This document shows, piece by piece, positions 1-7,742 of a DNA stretch of 64,000 bases. The notes under the pieces are model-generated. The model had not been told where the DNA came from. It was given only the letters and a program-made list of their open reading frames with translations, and searched no databases. The first letter of the stretch is position 1. Each line of letters opens with the position of its first letter. This DNA is from Bryobacteraceae bacterium (GTDB lineage: Bacteria; Acidobacteriota; Terriglobia; Bryobacterales; Bryobacteraceae): positions 62,001 through 126,000 of the forward strand of contig JAIEMJ010000013.1 of the NCBI GenBank assembly GCA_019752335.1. Reading direction: 5' to 3'. The translations under genes were made by a program, and so were the position numbers.

Positions 1-26
1 TCCCGGCCGCTAATCGGCGTGGCGGA

Positions 27-740
27 TTAGACGAAGGGAAACTTGGCGGGCCCCTTCAGACGCGCCGGGTCCACTAACTCCACCCGCGGACCCATATAGA
101 CATACACCAGGCCCCGCCGAGCCTGCTCGCTGGTGTTCGCTTCGCTCCGATGCACCGTCAGGCTATGATGCAGCACGACGCTGCCGCGCGTGATCTCGGC
201 GGCGTATTCAGGGAGCGCGTCGACGCTCGCCGTGGGCACCATTCCCAGGGAGTTGCCCACCACCTGCGACGCCGTGTGCGGCAACAGTCCCAGGCGGTGG
301 GAGCCGACGGAGAAGCGCACACAGCCGTTGGCCACGGTGGAGTGGTCCAAGGCGATCCACGCGCTCAAAAGGTCATAGGGAGCGAAAGGCCAGTACGGCA
401 TGTCCTGATGACGCGGCACCGCCGAGCCCACCAGCGCCGGCTTCGCGAAGACCTGGCTGCCGTAGAGGCGCAAAGGCTCGCCAAGGATCTCCCGGACGAT
501 GCCGGTGAGCGCGGGGTGGCCGGCGAACTCCAGAAACAATGGCTGGTACTGGTGCAACCGGAACGCATTGCGCAGCCGCGCGGAGCCGGGCTCCAGTACG
601 ATATCGCGCTCGGGGACGTAGTCCACCTCACGGCGGAGCACGCGGTCCACCTCGTCGGACACGGGCGCAATCTCCGCCTCGTTGAAGAGGCCTGGCAGCA
701 CGACGAAGCCATCGCGCCAAAAGCGCTCCGCCACGGTCAT
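27..740 (-). CDS. PhyH-family Fe(II)/2-oxoglutarate dioxygenase
   Basis: The 237-residue protein resembles the phytanoyl-CoA dioxygenase family, non-heme iron enzymes that hydroxylate or halogenate small molecules with 2-oxoglutarate and O2. The iron-binding HxD is visible in RHQDMPYW, the distal His in HHSLTVHRSEAN, and a candidate 2-oxoglutarate Arg in RRGLVYVY. The chosen start (MTVAERFWRDGF) lies just after the stop of the upstream small membrane gene (TAG, one base, ATG), which suggests translational coupling. A longer upstream reading in this frame is Cys/Arg rich and unlike the family. The substrate cannot be told from sequence. Family confident, function open. Confidence 0.8.
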   Translation of the reverse strand: MTVAERFWRDGFVVLPGLFNEAEIAPVSDEVDRVLRREVDYVPERDIVLEPGSARLRNAFRLHQYQPLFLEFAGHPALTGIVREILGEPLRLYGSQVFAKPALVGSAVPRHQDMPYWPFAPYDLLSAWIALDHSTVANGCVRFSVGSHRLGLLPHTASQVVGNSLGMVPTASVDALPEYAAEITRGSVVLHHSLTVHRSEANTSEQARRGLVYVYMGPRVELVDPARLKGPAKFPFV

Positions 741-741
741 C

Positions 742-939
742 CTACGCGGTCCGGCCACCCAGCACGCGCACCGGCAGGGTGAGAATCGCGCGCAGCAATT
801 CGAACACGCCGCCCACCGCAATGCCCACTAGGCGGAATGGCAGCGTGAGCAGCCACACCAACGGATACAGCAGCAATGCCAGGAAGGCTAGGGGCCAACA
901 GACCACGAGCAACAGGCACCAAAGCAGGAATTTGATCAT
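742..939 (-). CDS. Small integral membrane protein
   Basis: This 65-residue protein is almost entirely hydrophobic, with two or three short membrane segments (LLWCLLLVVCWPLAFLALLL, then LVWLLTLPF and IAVGGVFELL) and a basic C-terminus. I do not recognise a named family. It lies between rpiA and the PhyH gene on the same strand, and the PhyH start follows its stop by one base. That coupling and the consistent hydrophobicity support a real gene. No function can be assigned. Confidence 0.6.
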   Translation of the reverse strand: MIKFLLWCLLLVVCWPLAFLALLLYPLVWLLTLPFRLVGIAVGGVFELLRAILTLPVRVLGGRTA

Positions 940-971
940 CTTAGTCTCTCCATCCAGGTCCTACGCAAAGG

Positions 972-1691
972 CTAAGGTAGAAGTTCCCTGACGTCCGGCC
1001 CGGTCGCGACAATCGCCCGGTGCGCCAGCCCGAGAAAAAGCCCATGCTCGACGATGCCGGGGATCGCGGCTAACTCGCGCCCCAGGCCCTCCGGATCCGG
1101 GATCGCTCCGGCGTGGCAATCGAGAATTTCGTTGTCCTGGTCCGTGCGATAGACGGCCCCGTCGCGCGTCAAGCGCAGCTTTGGATTGAGCTCTAACGCG
1201 CTCAGCCGGCGCTCGACAAAAGCGCGCGCGAAGGGCACGACCTCCACCGGCAGTGGAAAAGCGCCGAGTTGGGCGACGAGCTTCGAGGAGTCCGCGATGA
1301 TGATGACGGTGTCGCTGGCCGCGGCGACAATCTTCTCGCGCAGCAGTGCCCCGCCCCCGCCTTTGATGAGGGCGAGGCCCGGGCCGATCTCATCGGCGCC
1401 GTCGATGGTGAGGTCGACGCGGGCGACGTCGTTGAGCTCGATCAGGGGGAGTCCGACTTCGGCCGCGAGCGCCGCGGTAAGAAACGAGGTCGGCACGCCG
1501 CGCACGTGCCAGCCCTTCTGGCGGACCAATTCCCCCAGCAGCCGTACCGCAATATTGGCCGTCGAGCCGCTGCCCAGGCCCAGCGTCATGCCGTCGCGGA
1601 CAAACTCGACGGCCCGCGCCGCCGCACGTTCTTTCTCGGTTAACTTCTCTGTCAACTCCGCATCCTCCGCGGCATCGTGATCGTCTGCCAT
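972..1691 (-). CDS. rpiA: Ribose-5-phosphate isomerase A
   Basis: Interconverts ribose 5-phosphate and ribulose 5-phosphate in the non-oxidative pentose phosphate pathway, in the cytoplasm. Family signatures run in order: GLGSGST (phosphate loop), TIDGADEI and KGGGGALLREK (active-site loops), and a C-terminal region with CHAGAI and PGIVEHGLFLGLA. The length of about 239 residues matches the RpiA family. The start at MADDHDAAED was preferred to an ATG six codons upstream. Either start overlaps the 3' end of the DinB-like gene on the same strand, suggesting cotranscription. Confidence 0.92.
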   Translation of the reverse strand: MADDHDAAEDAELTEKLTEKERAAARAVEFVRDGMTLGLGSGSTANIAVRLLGELVRQKGWHVRGVPTSFLTAALAAEVGLPLIELNDVARVDLTIDGADEIGPGLALIKGGGGALLREKIVAAASDTVIIIADSSKLVAQLGAFPLPVEVVPFARAFVERRLSALELNPKLRLTRDGAVYRTDQDNEILDCHAGAIPDPEGLGRELAAIPGIVEHGLFLGLAHRAIVATGPDVRELLP

Positions 1692-2170
1692 TCGCCGCCG
1701 CGGATGCACTTGGCGAGGTAGATCATCTGGCCGATATGCTGCGCCGTATGGGTGACGGTCCGCTCAATGGCCTCAATCACGGAATGCGGCTCCGCGCGGA
1801 TGTAGACGGTCCTGAGGAGGTCGGCCTCAGTGAGCTCCGCCAGGGACTGGTCTAGGCAGGCGAAGCCCCGCTCCCAAATGGCCATCAGTTCCGCGCGCGA
1901 CCGTGCCGAAGCCTCGAACTCGCCATCGCGATCCCGGTCCGGCTTCTCGCCGTCGGAGGTGAGGAAATCCGTCCAGCGGGAGGTCAGATTGCCGCCGACG
2001 TGCTGGAGCAGAACGGCCAGGGAGTTGGCTTCGGCGTCCGGCTGCCAGGCGAGTTCGGAGTCGCGCACCTGGGCCAAAGCCTTCTCTGCCTGAACCCGCT
2101 CCTTCGCCATGCGCTTCCGCACTTCCCGCAAATAAACTTCGCCGACACTCATAGCTAGGTATTGTCCCAT
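1652..2170 (-). CDS. DinB-like (DUF1572) four-helix protein
   Basis: About 172 residues with the DinB/DUF1572 pattern: a His early (LLQHVGGN) and a HTAQHIGQM motif near the C-terminus, which together would form the metal site of DinB-fold proteins. Members are putative metal-dependent thiol transferases or are uncharacterised. The chosen start reads MGQYLAMSVGEVYLREV; a later Met (MSVGEVYL) is equally possible and the ribosome site is weak for both. Its 3' end overlaps rpiA. Biological role unknown. Confidence 0.75.
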   Translation of the reverse strand: MGQYLAMSVGEVYLREVRKRMAKERVQAEKALAQVRDSELAWQPDAEANSLAVLLQHVGGNLTSRWTDFLTSDGEKPDRDRDGEFEASARSRAELMAIWERGFACLDQSLAELTEADLLRTVYIRAEPHSVIEAIERTVTHTAQHIGQMIYLAKCIRGGEWQTITMPRRMRS

Positions 2171-2232
2171 TTTCGGAAGCGGTTTGACATCCATGGATGC
2201 CATTGGCGACAATCAGATGAGCCCAACCAAGT

Positions 2233-2319
2233 GCGGATGTGGCGGAATTGGCAGACGCGCTAGATTCAGGTTCTAGTTCTCGCAAGGGAGTGGAGGTTCA
2301 AGTCCTCTCATCCGCACCA
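2233..2319 (+). tRNA. tRNA-Leu (anticodon CAG), intact, element-restored 3' end
   Basis: A full class II tRNA can be folded: acceptor GCGGATG pairs with CATCCGC, the anticodon stem CTAGA/TCTAG encloses a loop with CAG at 2267-2269, there is a long variable arm, the T loop is TTCAAGT, the discriminator is A and CCA is encoded. The last 55 bases recur at 36884-36938, so the 3' half here belongs to the integrated element and restores a working tRNA. Confidence 0.95.
2265..2319 (+). repeat. attL: 55-bp tRNA-Leu 3' direct repeat
   Basis: Bases 2265-2319 (anticodon loop to CCA) are identical by eye to 36884-36938. The bases before and after the match differ at both places, so the repeat is exactly 55 bp. 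It marks the left junction of the integrated element and contains the strand-exchange site used by a tRNA-targeting tyrosine integrase. Confidence 0.93.
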
Positions 2320-2342
2320 TAAAGATTCTAAAGCAGTTATCG

Positions 2343-2368
2343 AAGCCGACCAGCGATGGTCGGCTTCA
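2343..2368 (+). terminator. Hairpin downstream of tRNA-Leu
   Basis: An 11-bp stem GAAGCCGACCA / TGGTCGGCTTC with a 4-base loop lies 24 bases after the tRNA CCA and is followed by a T-containing run (ACTTCTTTA). It may terminate the restored tRNA transcript. The T tract is weak, so the call is tentative. The rest of 2320-2553 holds no gene I can support. Confidence 0.5.
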
Positions 2369-2553
2369 CTTCTTTAGGACGACTGTAACGGTTTTTGTAA
2401 CGATCAGCAGTTGCATCGTTATAGGCCGAGGTCGGCACGGCACCGTGGGTATACTCTCGCTTTCGCATTTGCAGCCCGCTGACGCGGTTTAGAAATCGAC
2501 GCTTTTGCTCATTCTGGCTTAGCGCTAAGGCCACAACGCAAACCATCGGTCTG

Positions 2554-3705
2554 CTAAATCAGATTGCCATGTCCATCGATCTCGACCAGTGGCACGGGAC
2601 GCAAGCCGATTGCGATTTCGTACCGTGCGTGGCGGCGCTCCCCAATCCGATACAGCGCCTTCTTGTCCACCAGATCGGCGAGGTCGCGCGTTGCCGTCGC
2701 CGGAGACGCCCCGGTGATTGTCATGTAGTTGCCAGCGCTCAGCCCACCCTTGAAGCCCTCAGGCCCCTCACGCAGCATTCGAAGAATGGCCTTCTCCTGC
2801 CGGGCGTTGAGTTGGCCGCGAAGCCGGTCGAGTAGCCGCGTCTTGTCGAGCAGAAACTCGACATGTGCTTCAGTGCGCTTCTGCGCCTCAATGCCGATGC
2901 CCGCAAACCAGCAAAGCCAGGGCGTCAGGTTGTTGTCCTTGTTCCCGACTTCGAGCGCTTCATAATACGCTTTCCGGCGGATCAGGATTGTAGCAGCGAG
3001 GGCCGTGAGGGTGGGATGTCCCACCGACTGCGCCAACGCCTTCTCCGAGATCGCACGGCCAAGGCGTCCGTTTCCATCCTCGAAGGGATGGATGGACTCG
3101 AAGTACAGATGCGCAATTCCGGCTCGCGTGAGAGCGGGCAATGGGTCACTGCCATTGGGAGCGGAGCGGTTGAACCACTTCACAAACCGCGCCATCTCCT
3201 TTGGTACCTTTGCCGACGGTGGCGCTTCAAAATGCACCTTCGGCGCATGAAGGCTACCGGAGACCACCTGCATCGGTTCGTCATCGGTTCTATAGCAGCC
3301 AATGTTCTTAAGATCCCGGCGTCCATTGGTGAGCATCTTGTGCCACGCAAAAAGCATGTCGTCGGAGAGCGGATCGGCGAAGCTCCGGTACAGACTGACC
3401 ATCATCTCTGCGATGCCCTGTTCAGCCGGTTTGACGCGGCGATGATCGGTGGCAAGACCAAGTTGTCTACGAATAGAAGACTGAACGCTCGCTCGATCCA
3501 GGATCTCGCCTTCGATTTCAGAAGTGGTCAACGCCTCGGTGCTGATTGCCTCAATCGTCAACTGCTCCCGGTCTTGATCCCCGAGATGCTTGACCGTGCC
3601 CGCAAACATGCCGCTACCCAGAAGGAACTGCTCTTCCGCCGTGCGGAGGCGAGAAGCATCCCAGGTAAAATTGGGCCAGTTGAGTTTTTGCCAGTTCCAG
3701 GTCAT
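2554..3705 (-). CDS. Fic-domain protein with N-terminal inhibitory helix and C-terminal winged helix
   Basis: A 383-residue Fic protein, probably an AMP-transferase acting on target protein hydroxyls. The complete core HPFEDGNGRLGR is at residues 206-217. An inhibitory-helix signature (TSEIEGE, residues 61-67) precedes it, as in Fic proteins that carry their own inhibitory Glu. The last 70 or so residues look like a winged helix (GASPATATRDLADLV), so it may bind its own operator. A set of three repeats lies immediately upstream (3725-3778). It is the first cargo gene of the element. Targets are unknown; it may act as a toxin or signalling enzyme. Confidence 0.88.
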   Translation of the reverse strand: MTWNWQKLNWPNFTWDASRLRTAEEQFLLGSGMFAGTVKHLGDQDREQLTIEAISTEALTTSEIEGEILDRASVQSSIRRQLGLATDHRRVKPAEQGIAEMMVSLYRSFADPLSDDMLFAWHKMLTNGRRDLKNIGCYRTDDEPMQVVSGSLHAPKVHFEAPPSAKVPKEMARFVKWFNRSAPNGSDPLPALTRAGIAHLYFESIHPFEDGNGRLGRAISEKALAQSVGHPTLTALAATILIRRKAYYEALEVGNKDNNLTPWLCWFAGIGIEAQKRTEAHVEFLLDKTRLLDRLRGQLNARQEKAILRMLREGPEGFKGGLSAGNYMTITGASPATATRDLADLVDKKALYRIGERRHARYEIAIGLRPVPLVEIDGHGNLI

Positions 3706-3724
3706 GAGTGATAGAGGTTGATTC

Positions 3725-3778
3725 TATCGCTCACAATATCTTGTTTTGTGAGCGATAGCAAGCCCGTTTATCGCTCAC
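3725..3778. promoter_or_regulatory. Three-copy operator upstream of the Fic gene
   Basis: The decamer TATCGCTCAC occurs at 3725-3734 and 3769-3778 and as its reverse complement GTGAGCGATA at 3748-3757. Start-to-start spacing is 23 and 21 bases, close to two helical turns. The cluster begins 20 bases upstream of the Fic start codon. It is probably an autoregulatory operator bound by the winged helix of the Fic protein or by an unlinked regulator. Confidence 0.7.
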
Positions 3779-3872
3779 CTCTCGATCCTCGGAAGCCTCG
3801 CATGGACCTTCTGAACAACCAGGCCCGCGCGGAGAACTCGGGCGGCCGCCCCCCCGATGGAGTTGGCGCGCC

Positions 3873-4748
3873 TCAACGAATTCCAGCTTTAGAAAGCAAT
3901 GACTCTAGTTCAGATCGGTTGGCCAAAACAATCTGCTGTGCTTCCGGCGTCGTTGTTTCCGGCTGATCCAACCGAAGCTGGCGTAACACATAAAACAATA
4001 AGGCTTCACGGCATTGGAATCTGCAGATCCCTCCGACCATGCCGTAATCAAGCTCAATCGCACGGCGGTGCGGATCAGCCAAGGCAGGGTGAGGAGACAG
4101 CACCACGTTCACCAGATTGTTCCATTGAGAATCTTCAGAGGCACGCGAACGGTCAGCCTCGGTGCCCTCTATCTCCAAAATCCTCGATATCAAGAAATCC
4201 CGGAAGTCCTCACGCGCATGGCAATAGGCGCGGACGTGCCACCGCTGACCGTCATAGACCAAGGCATGCGGGGTAAGTTTTCGCGAAAAGGGCGTCAGTC
4301 TCGATAGAGATTGATAGACCAATCGTAGAGCCCGATTCAAACGGATCGCCTCAACGATGGTTCCGACTGTTCGACCATCCAGATGCCTCCAGGGGGTTTG
4401 CGGGACCGACACCACTGGATGCCACCCCAGGAAACTCTCATCGGTCGATTCGACCGCGTAGGCTTCGCGTAGCAGATCGTTTAGATAGCGTTCGTGATTC
4501 GTGCCTTTGAAAACAGGGTGAAACCCGCTAGCCAAGACATAGGCGCGGGTGCTTCGGTCATAGGCCAGGTTACCCGGTGCACGTCGAGTGTACTCAGCGA
4601 GATCTAGCGACGCTTGGGGAACGGAAATGCCGAAGAAGTCAGTTAGATCACTACGGTTGAGGTGACCTGCCCATCGAAGTCTGTACTCGATGAACTCCAG
4701 CCGCCGATCCTGCCCCCAACGAGCAACCCTCGCAGAAGTCTCTGCCAT
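3873..4748 (-). CDS. capW: WYL-domain repressor of CBASS (CapW/BrxR-type)
   Basis: About 291 residues: an N-terminal winged helix (RWGQDRRLEFIEYRLRW, then LNRSDLTDFFGIS), a WYL-type domain with RWHVRAYCHAREDFRDFLISRI, and a C-terminal extension. This architecture matches CapW/BrxR regulators that repress defence operons and release on ligand or damage cues. It is divergent from the CBASS operon, with an AT-rich repeat region between. The start used begins MAETSARVARW; an in-frame ATG at 4802 would add 18 residues and reach into the operator. Regulator of CBASS by context and homology. Confidence 0.85.
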   Translation of the reverse strand: MAETSARVARWGQDRRLEFIEYRLRWAGHLNRSDLTDFFGISVPQASLDLAEYTRRAPGNLAYDRSTRAYVLASGFHPVFKGTNHERYLNDLLREAYAVESTDESFLGWHPVVSVPQTPWRHLDGRTVGTIVEAIRLNRALRLVYQSLSRLTPFSRKLTPHALVYDGQRWHVRAYCHAREDFRDFLISRILEIEGTEADRSRASEDSQWNNLVNVVLSPHPALADPHRRAIELDYGMVGGICRFQCREALLFYVLRQLRLDQPETTTPEAQQIVLANRSELESLLSKAGIR

Positions 4749-4786
4749 TGATCCAACATCCCCATTGTCGTCCCCTATAATCATGA

Positions 4787-4847
4787 ACTTGCATTGTTGC
4801 ATGCGTCTAAAAACTATGCAAGTATAAAAATTATGCTAATATAAAAA
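4787..4847. promoter_or_regulatory. Candidate CapW operator and divergent promoter
   Basis: An inverted repeat ACTTGCAT (4787-4794) / ATGCAAGT (4816-4823) overlaps two tandem 17-base near-repeats of the form TATGCnAnTATAAAAA (4814-4830 and 4831-4847). The region is much richer in A and T than its surroundings and holds possible -10 elements for the CBASS operon. Binding by the adjacent WYL protein is an inference from position. Confidence 0.6.
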
Positions 4848-4855
4848 CAAGACGT

Positions 4856-6487
4856 ATGATGACCAGCCCTCTGAAAAGCCATGCCCCTTCTTCAATGCCT
4901 CCCCAACTGGCTGCCCCCTTGCATGACGCTGAGCTCGCGGCGGAGCTCAAACGCCACCAGGGCGAAGGCCGCTCACGCTGGCATGTAATCGCAAATGCTT
5001 TTTCGATTCGAGTGTTGTCAACGCTCGTTGAGCAGAATCAGTGGGATGAAGTTGGAATGGGCGACCTTGGCGGCGAGACCCACAACCAGCTCAAGATCGC
5101 CGCCAAAGCAAAACGCCTCAGTTGGGCGAATGTTGATTCAGTCAATCTTGCGGAAGTTTTACTGGATCTGTCGAATCCAACGATGCAGTCAGTTTCTCAG
5201 TTGAACGATTGGGTGAAGCACCGGGACAACGTCACCACGGGGCGTCAGGGCGATATCAGTGATTCGGTGAAGGCGGACGTCTCCTCTCTTGCAGCTTGGC
5301 GTTGTCAATTTGAAGGTTGTGGGGAAAATCTCCGCACGCATGTCCTACCCGGAATTCGCGGCAATTTCTCTTACTACGCCCACATCGTCGCATCCTCTCC
5401 GGAGGGTCCACGCGGCGACAAGGTCTTGTCTCCGCAACTCGCCAAAGATCCGACGAACATTCTTCTTCTGTGCGACAAATGCCATCGCACCATTGATCGT
5501 GTTGCTCCGCACCTTTACTCGCGGGACAGGCTCCAAGAGATGCGCGCGCGAAATCTAACCAATGTCGAGCGTTGCCTCGATTCACTGCGCTATCCTGCGG
5601 CGCGCATCCTTGTTCTGGGAGGTAATGTCCAAGGCCAGACCGCCGCGTTCGACGAGACCCTCGCGCAGGAAGCCATGTGGCTTCGAAAACTCCGTAGTGA
5701 CTACACTCGGCCAGATTGGTTTGCAAGAAACGCCGGCCACCTCGGCGATACGCACTCGTCCGCCTTCTGGTCTAGCCTATTTGCGCTGCTAAAGAAGGAC
5801 GTCCCCCGTCTGCAAGCGATCCTAGAAGGCACTGCGCAAGATTCCGTTCAAGGCATGCCACTGGCCGTTTTCCCGGCACCGCACACAACCTCGGTTCTTA
5901 TTCTGTCAGGCCGACTTCTCGGGGAGTCACGATCCATTCACTTGTTTCAATTTCATCGTGACCAAGTCGGTGGCACGTTAGGCGGCCAGTGGGCTTGGCT
6001 TGGAGAGCCGCCAGCCAAAGAAAAATACAAGGTCAAGGTGTTGCGTCCTCCCCAGCCTGGGGAAAGCGAGGCAACCTTGCTGGTCTATCTCACCGACTCC
6101 ATCCCCCCCGAGGAATTGCCCTCAAACCTGTACGAGAACAACCAATGGGCTTGCCCCACCATCGAAGTCAGCGTTGAATTCCCCAGTCGCCGAATCATCG
6201 CTCACCCCGAAGATTTGGAACTGTTCGGGCTGGCCATTGATGACGCGCTCCAGAAGTTGCAGGACCAATGGCGTGCCTCGAAAGTTCACCTACTGGTGAT
6301 CGCGCCGATTACCGCATGCGTGCGGATTGGCCAAAAGATGCAGGCACGTTGCCAGCCCGGCTTTATTCTCTACGAACGGGATACGTCTACCGGCACAGCG
6401 GGGCGTGGCGCATTCGTTTCCACCATCGCAATCACGTCCAAAGCAGTAACCCATCTTAAAACGGAGGAAACCTGCCCACTTTGTTAG
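4856..6487 (+). CDS. cap5: CBASS effector: HNH nuclease fused to SAVED domain (Cap5)
   Basis: The 543-residue effector would degrade DNA when its SAVED domain binds a cyclic nucleotide made by the neighbouring CD-NTase. The nuclease part is a Cys-supported HNH: C150 and C155, the catalytic His region YYAHIVA (H176), then CDKCH (206-210). The C-terminal half (about 255-543) has the SAVED pattern, including HLLVIAPITACVRIGQKM near the end. The N-terminal 130 residues are an extra helical region, so the protein is longer than a minimal Cap5. It is the first gene of the CBASS operon, 15 bases before the CD-NTase. Confidence 0.88.
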   Translation: MMTSPLKSHAPSSMPPQLAAPLHDAELAAELKRHQGEGRSRWHVIANAFSIRVLSTLVEQNQWDEVGMGDLGGETHNQLKIAAKAKRLSWANVDSVNLAEVLLDLSNPTMQSVSQLNDWVKHRDNVTTGRQGDISDSVKADVSSLAAWRCQFEGCGENLRTHVLPGIRGNFSYYAHIVASSPEGPRGDKVLSPQLAKDPTNILLLCDKCHRTIDRVAPHLYSRDRLQEMRARNLTNVERCLDSLRYPAARILVLGGNVQGQTAAFDETLAQEAMWLRKLRSDYTRPDWFARNAGHLGDTHSSAFWSSLFALLKKDVPRLQAILEGTAQDSVQGMPLAVFPAPHTTSVLILSGRLLGESRSIHLFQFHRDQVGGTLGGQWAWLGEPPAKEKYKVKVLRPPQPGESEATLLVYLTDSIPPEELPSNLYENNQWACPTIEVSVEFPSRRIIAHPEDLELFGLAIDDALQKLQDQWRASKVHLLVIAPITACVRIGQKMQARCQPGFILYERDTSTGTAGRGAFVSTIAITSKAVTHLKTEETCPLC

Positions 6488-6502
6488 GGCAGGCTTAGGA
6501 TT

Positions 6503-7732
6503 ATGATCAACAACAAGACTTTTTCAAAGCGCATTAAGGAATCGCTCGACCTTACAAAATCAGCTGGTCGATGGGAGCAGCTTATGGTGACGCTGTTGCG
6601 TCGTTTGGAACTCGATCCCGCCGCTCGCAAAGACGCGGAGAAGGAGTACAAGGCTCTTGCCGAGCGGGTAGCTGACCGCCTTGACCTTCCGCACCACTCG
6701 GTCGACGTTATTCCACAGGGCTCGATGCGAACTCAAACCACGATCCGTCCACCCGGCCGAACGAATTTCGACTTAGATGTCGTCTTTGTTCTATCGGGGC
6801 CGCGCTATGAGAATCCGGACCCCGAGTTGTTTTTCGAAGAGTTCGGCAAAGCACTCGACGGAGATGAGGCAACTACTGGGTCACCTACACGAAAGAATCG
6901 TTGCTGGCGTCTCCCCTTTCCTAACAAGCCATACTACTTCGACGTAACGCCCGCCACCCCCGACCCCGATCATGTTTATGGTGCTGCGTTGCGAGTTCGC
7001 GATCCGGAAACCGCCTGGAGTCCTTCGAATCCAACTGAATTCGCGCAGTGGTTCTGCGACCGCGCGGATCTTCAGTTTTCCTTCCAGTCGGCATCGGGCT
7101 TGGGAAATCTGATCGAAGCCCGCAAAAGCGTAGAACCGTTGCCCAGCGATCCGGTCCGGATCGACGACATTTTGCGCCGCACAATCCAGTTGGTCAAACT
7201 GCATCGCGACAACGTGTATTTCTACGAGAGCGACAAGCGAAAGGAAGCGTGGCCAATCTCGGTCATCATCGTCACATTGGCAGGCCAAGCCTTCGAGAAT
7301 ATTTGGGCTACTCGCCGCAACTCGTTCAGCTCTCCCATGGAAGTCGTACTTGCTGTGATCGAGGACATGCCGAATTGGATCACCCGGAATGCGAACGGAC
7401 ACTATCTCGTCTGCAACCCCGCACTCGGCAGCGAAAATTTCGCAGAGCGATGGAATACCGATCAAGGCCTTCGTGCATCGGAATTCTTCCGCTGGTACCA
7501 ACGCTTGGAGAACGACATCGAAGCGTTGCTGACCGACGAATACTCCAAGAGCAGTGAGAACAAATTGAAGGCCATCTTCGGCCAGGTCGGCGTGGATGCC
7601 TGGATGGCTAGCCTACCTGAGAACAAACAGATGGCACCCTTGCTCAAGGGCTTGGTCGCATCTTCTGGTATTGAGGTCAGCAACCCAAGAGTCGCAACGC
7701 CGGTAGGCCGAAACACACGAACGCTGGCTTAA
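6503..7732 (+). CDS. cdnD: CBASS CD-NTase (cyclic oligonucleotide synthase)
   Basis: A 409-residue cGAS/DncV-like nucleotidyltransferase that would make a cyclic di- or trinucleotide on phage infection. The nucleotidyltransferase core is complete: QGS at residues 72-74, the metal-binding D90-L-D92 in TNFDLDVVFVL, and the third acidic residue D147 in YYFDVTPA. The SAVED-type effector next to it suggests a clade A or D enzyme; the symbol cdnD is tentative. An AGGA sits just upstream of the ATG. The C-terminal tail is the expected substrate of Cap2 conjugation. Confidence 0.88.
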   Translation: MINNKTFSKRIKESLDLTKSAGRWEQLMVTLLRRLELDPAARKDAEKEYKALAERVADRLDLPHHSVDVIPQGSMRTQTTIRPPGRTNFDLDVVFVLSGPRYENPDPELFFEEFGKALDGDEATTGSPTRKNRCWRLPFPNKPYYFDVTPATPDPDHVYGAALRVRDPETAWSPSNPTEFAQWFCDRADLQFSFQSASGLGNLIEARKSVEPLPSDPVRIDDILRRTIQLVKLHRDNVYFYESDKRKEAWPISVIIVTLAGQAFENIWATRRNSFSSPMEVVLAVIEDMPNWITRNANGHYLVCNPALGSENFAERWNTDQGLRASEFFRWYQRLENDIEALLTDEYSKSSENKLKAIFGQVGVDAWMASLPENKQMAPLLKGLVASSGIEVSNPRVATPVGRNTRTLA

Positions 7733-7742
7733 GGAGGTGAGC

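Noticed and set aside
2337-2546. Minus-strand 69-codon frame after tRNA-Leu
   Set aside because: It runs through the hairpin at 2343-2368, lacks a ribosome site and has no family resemblance.
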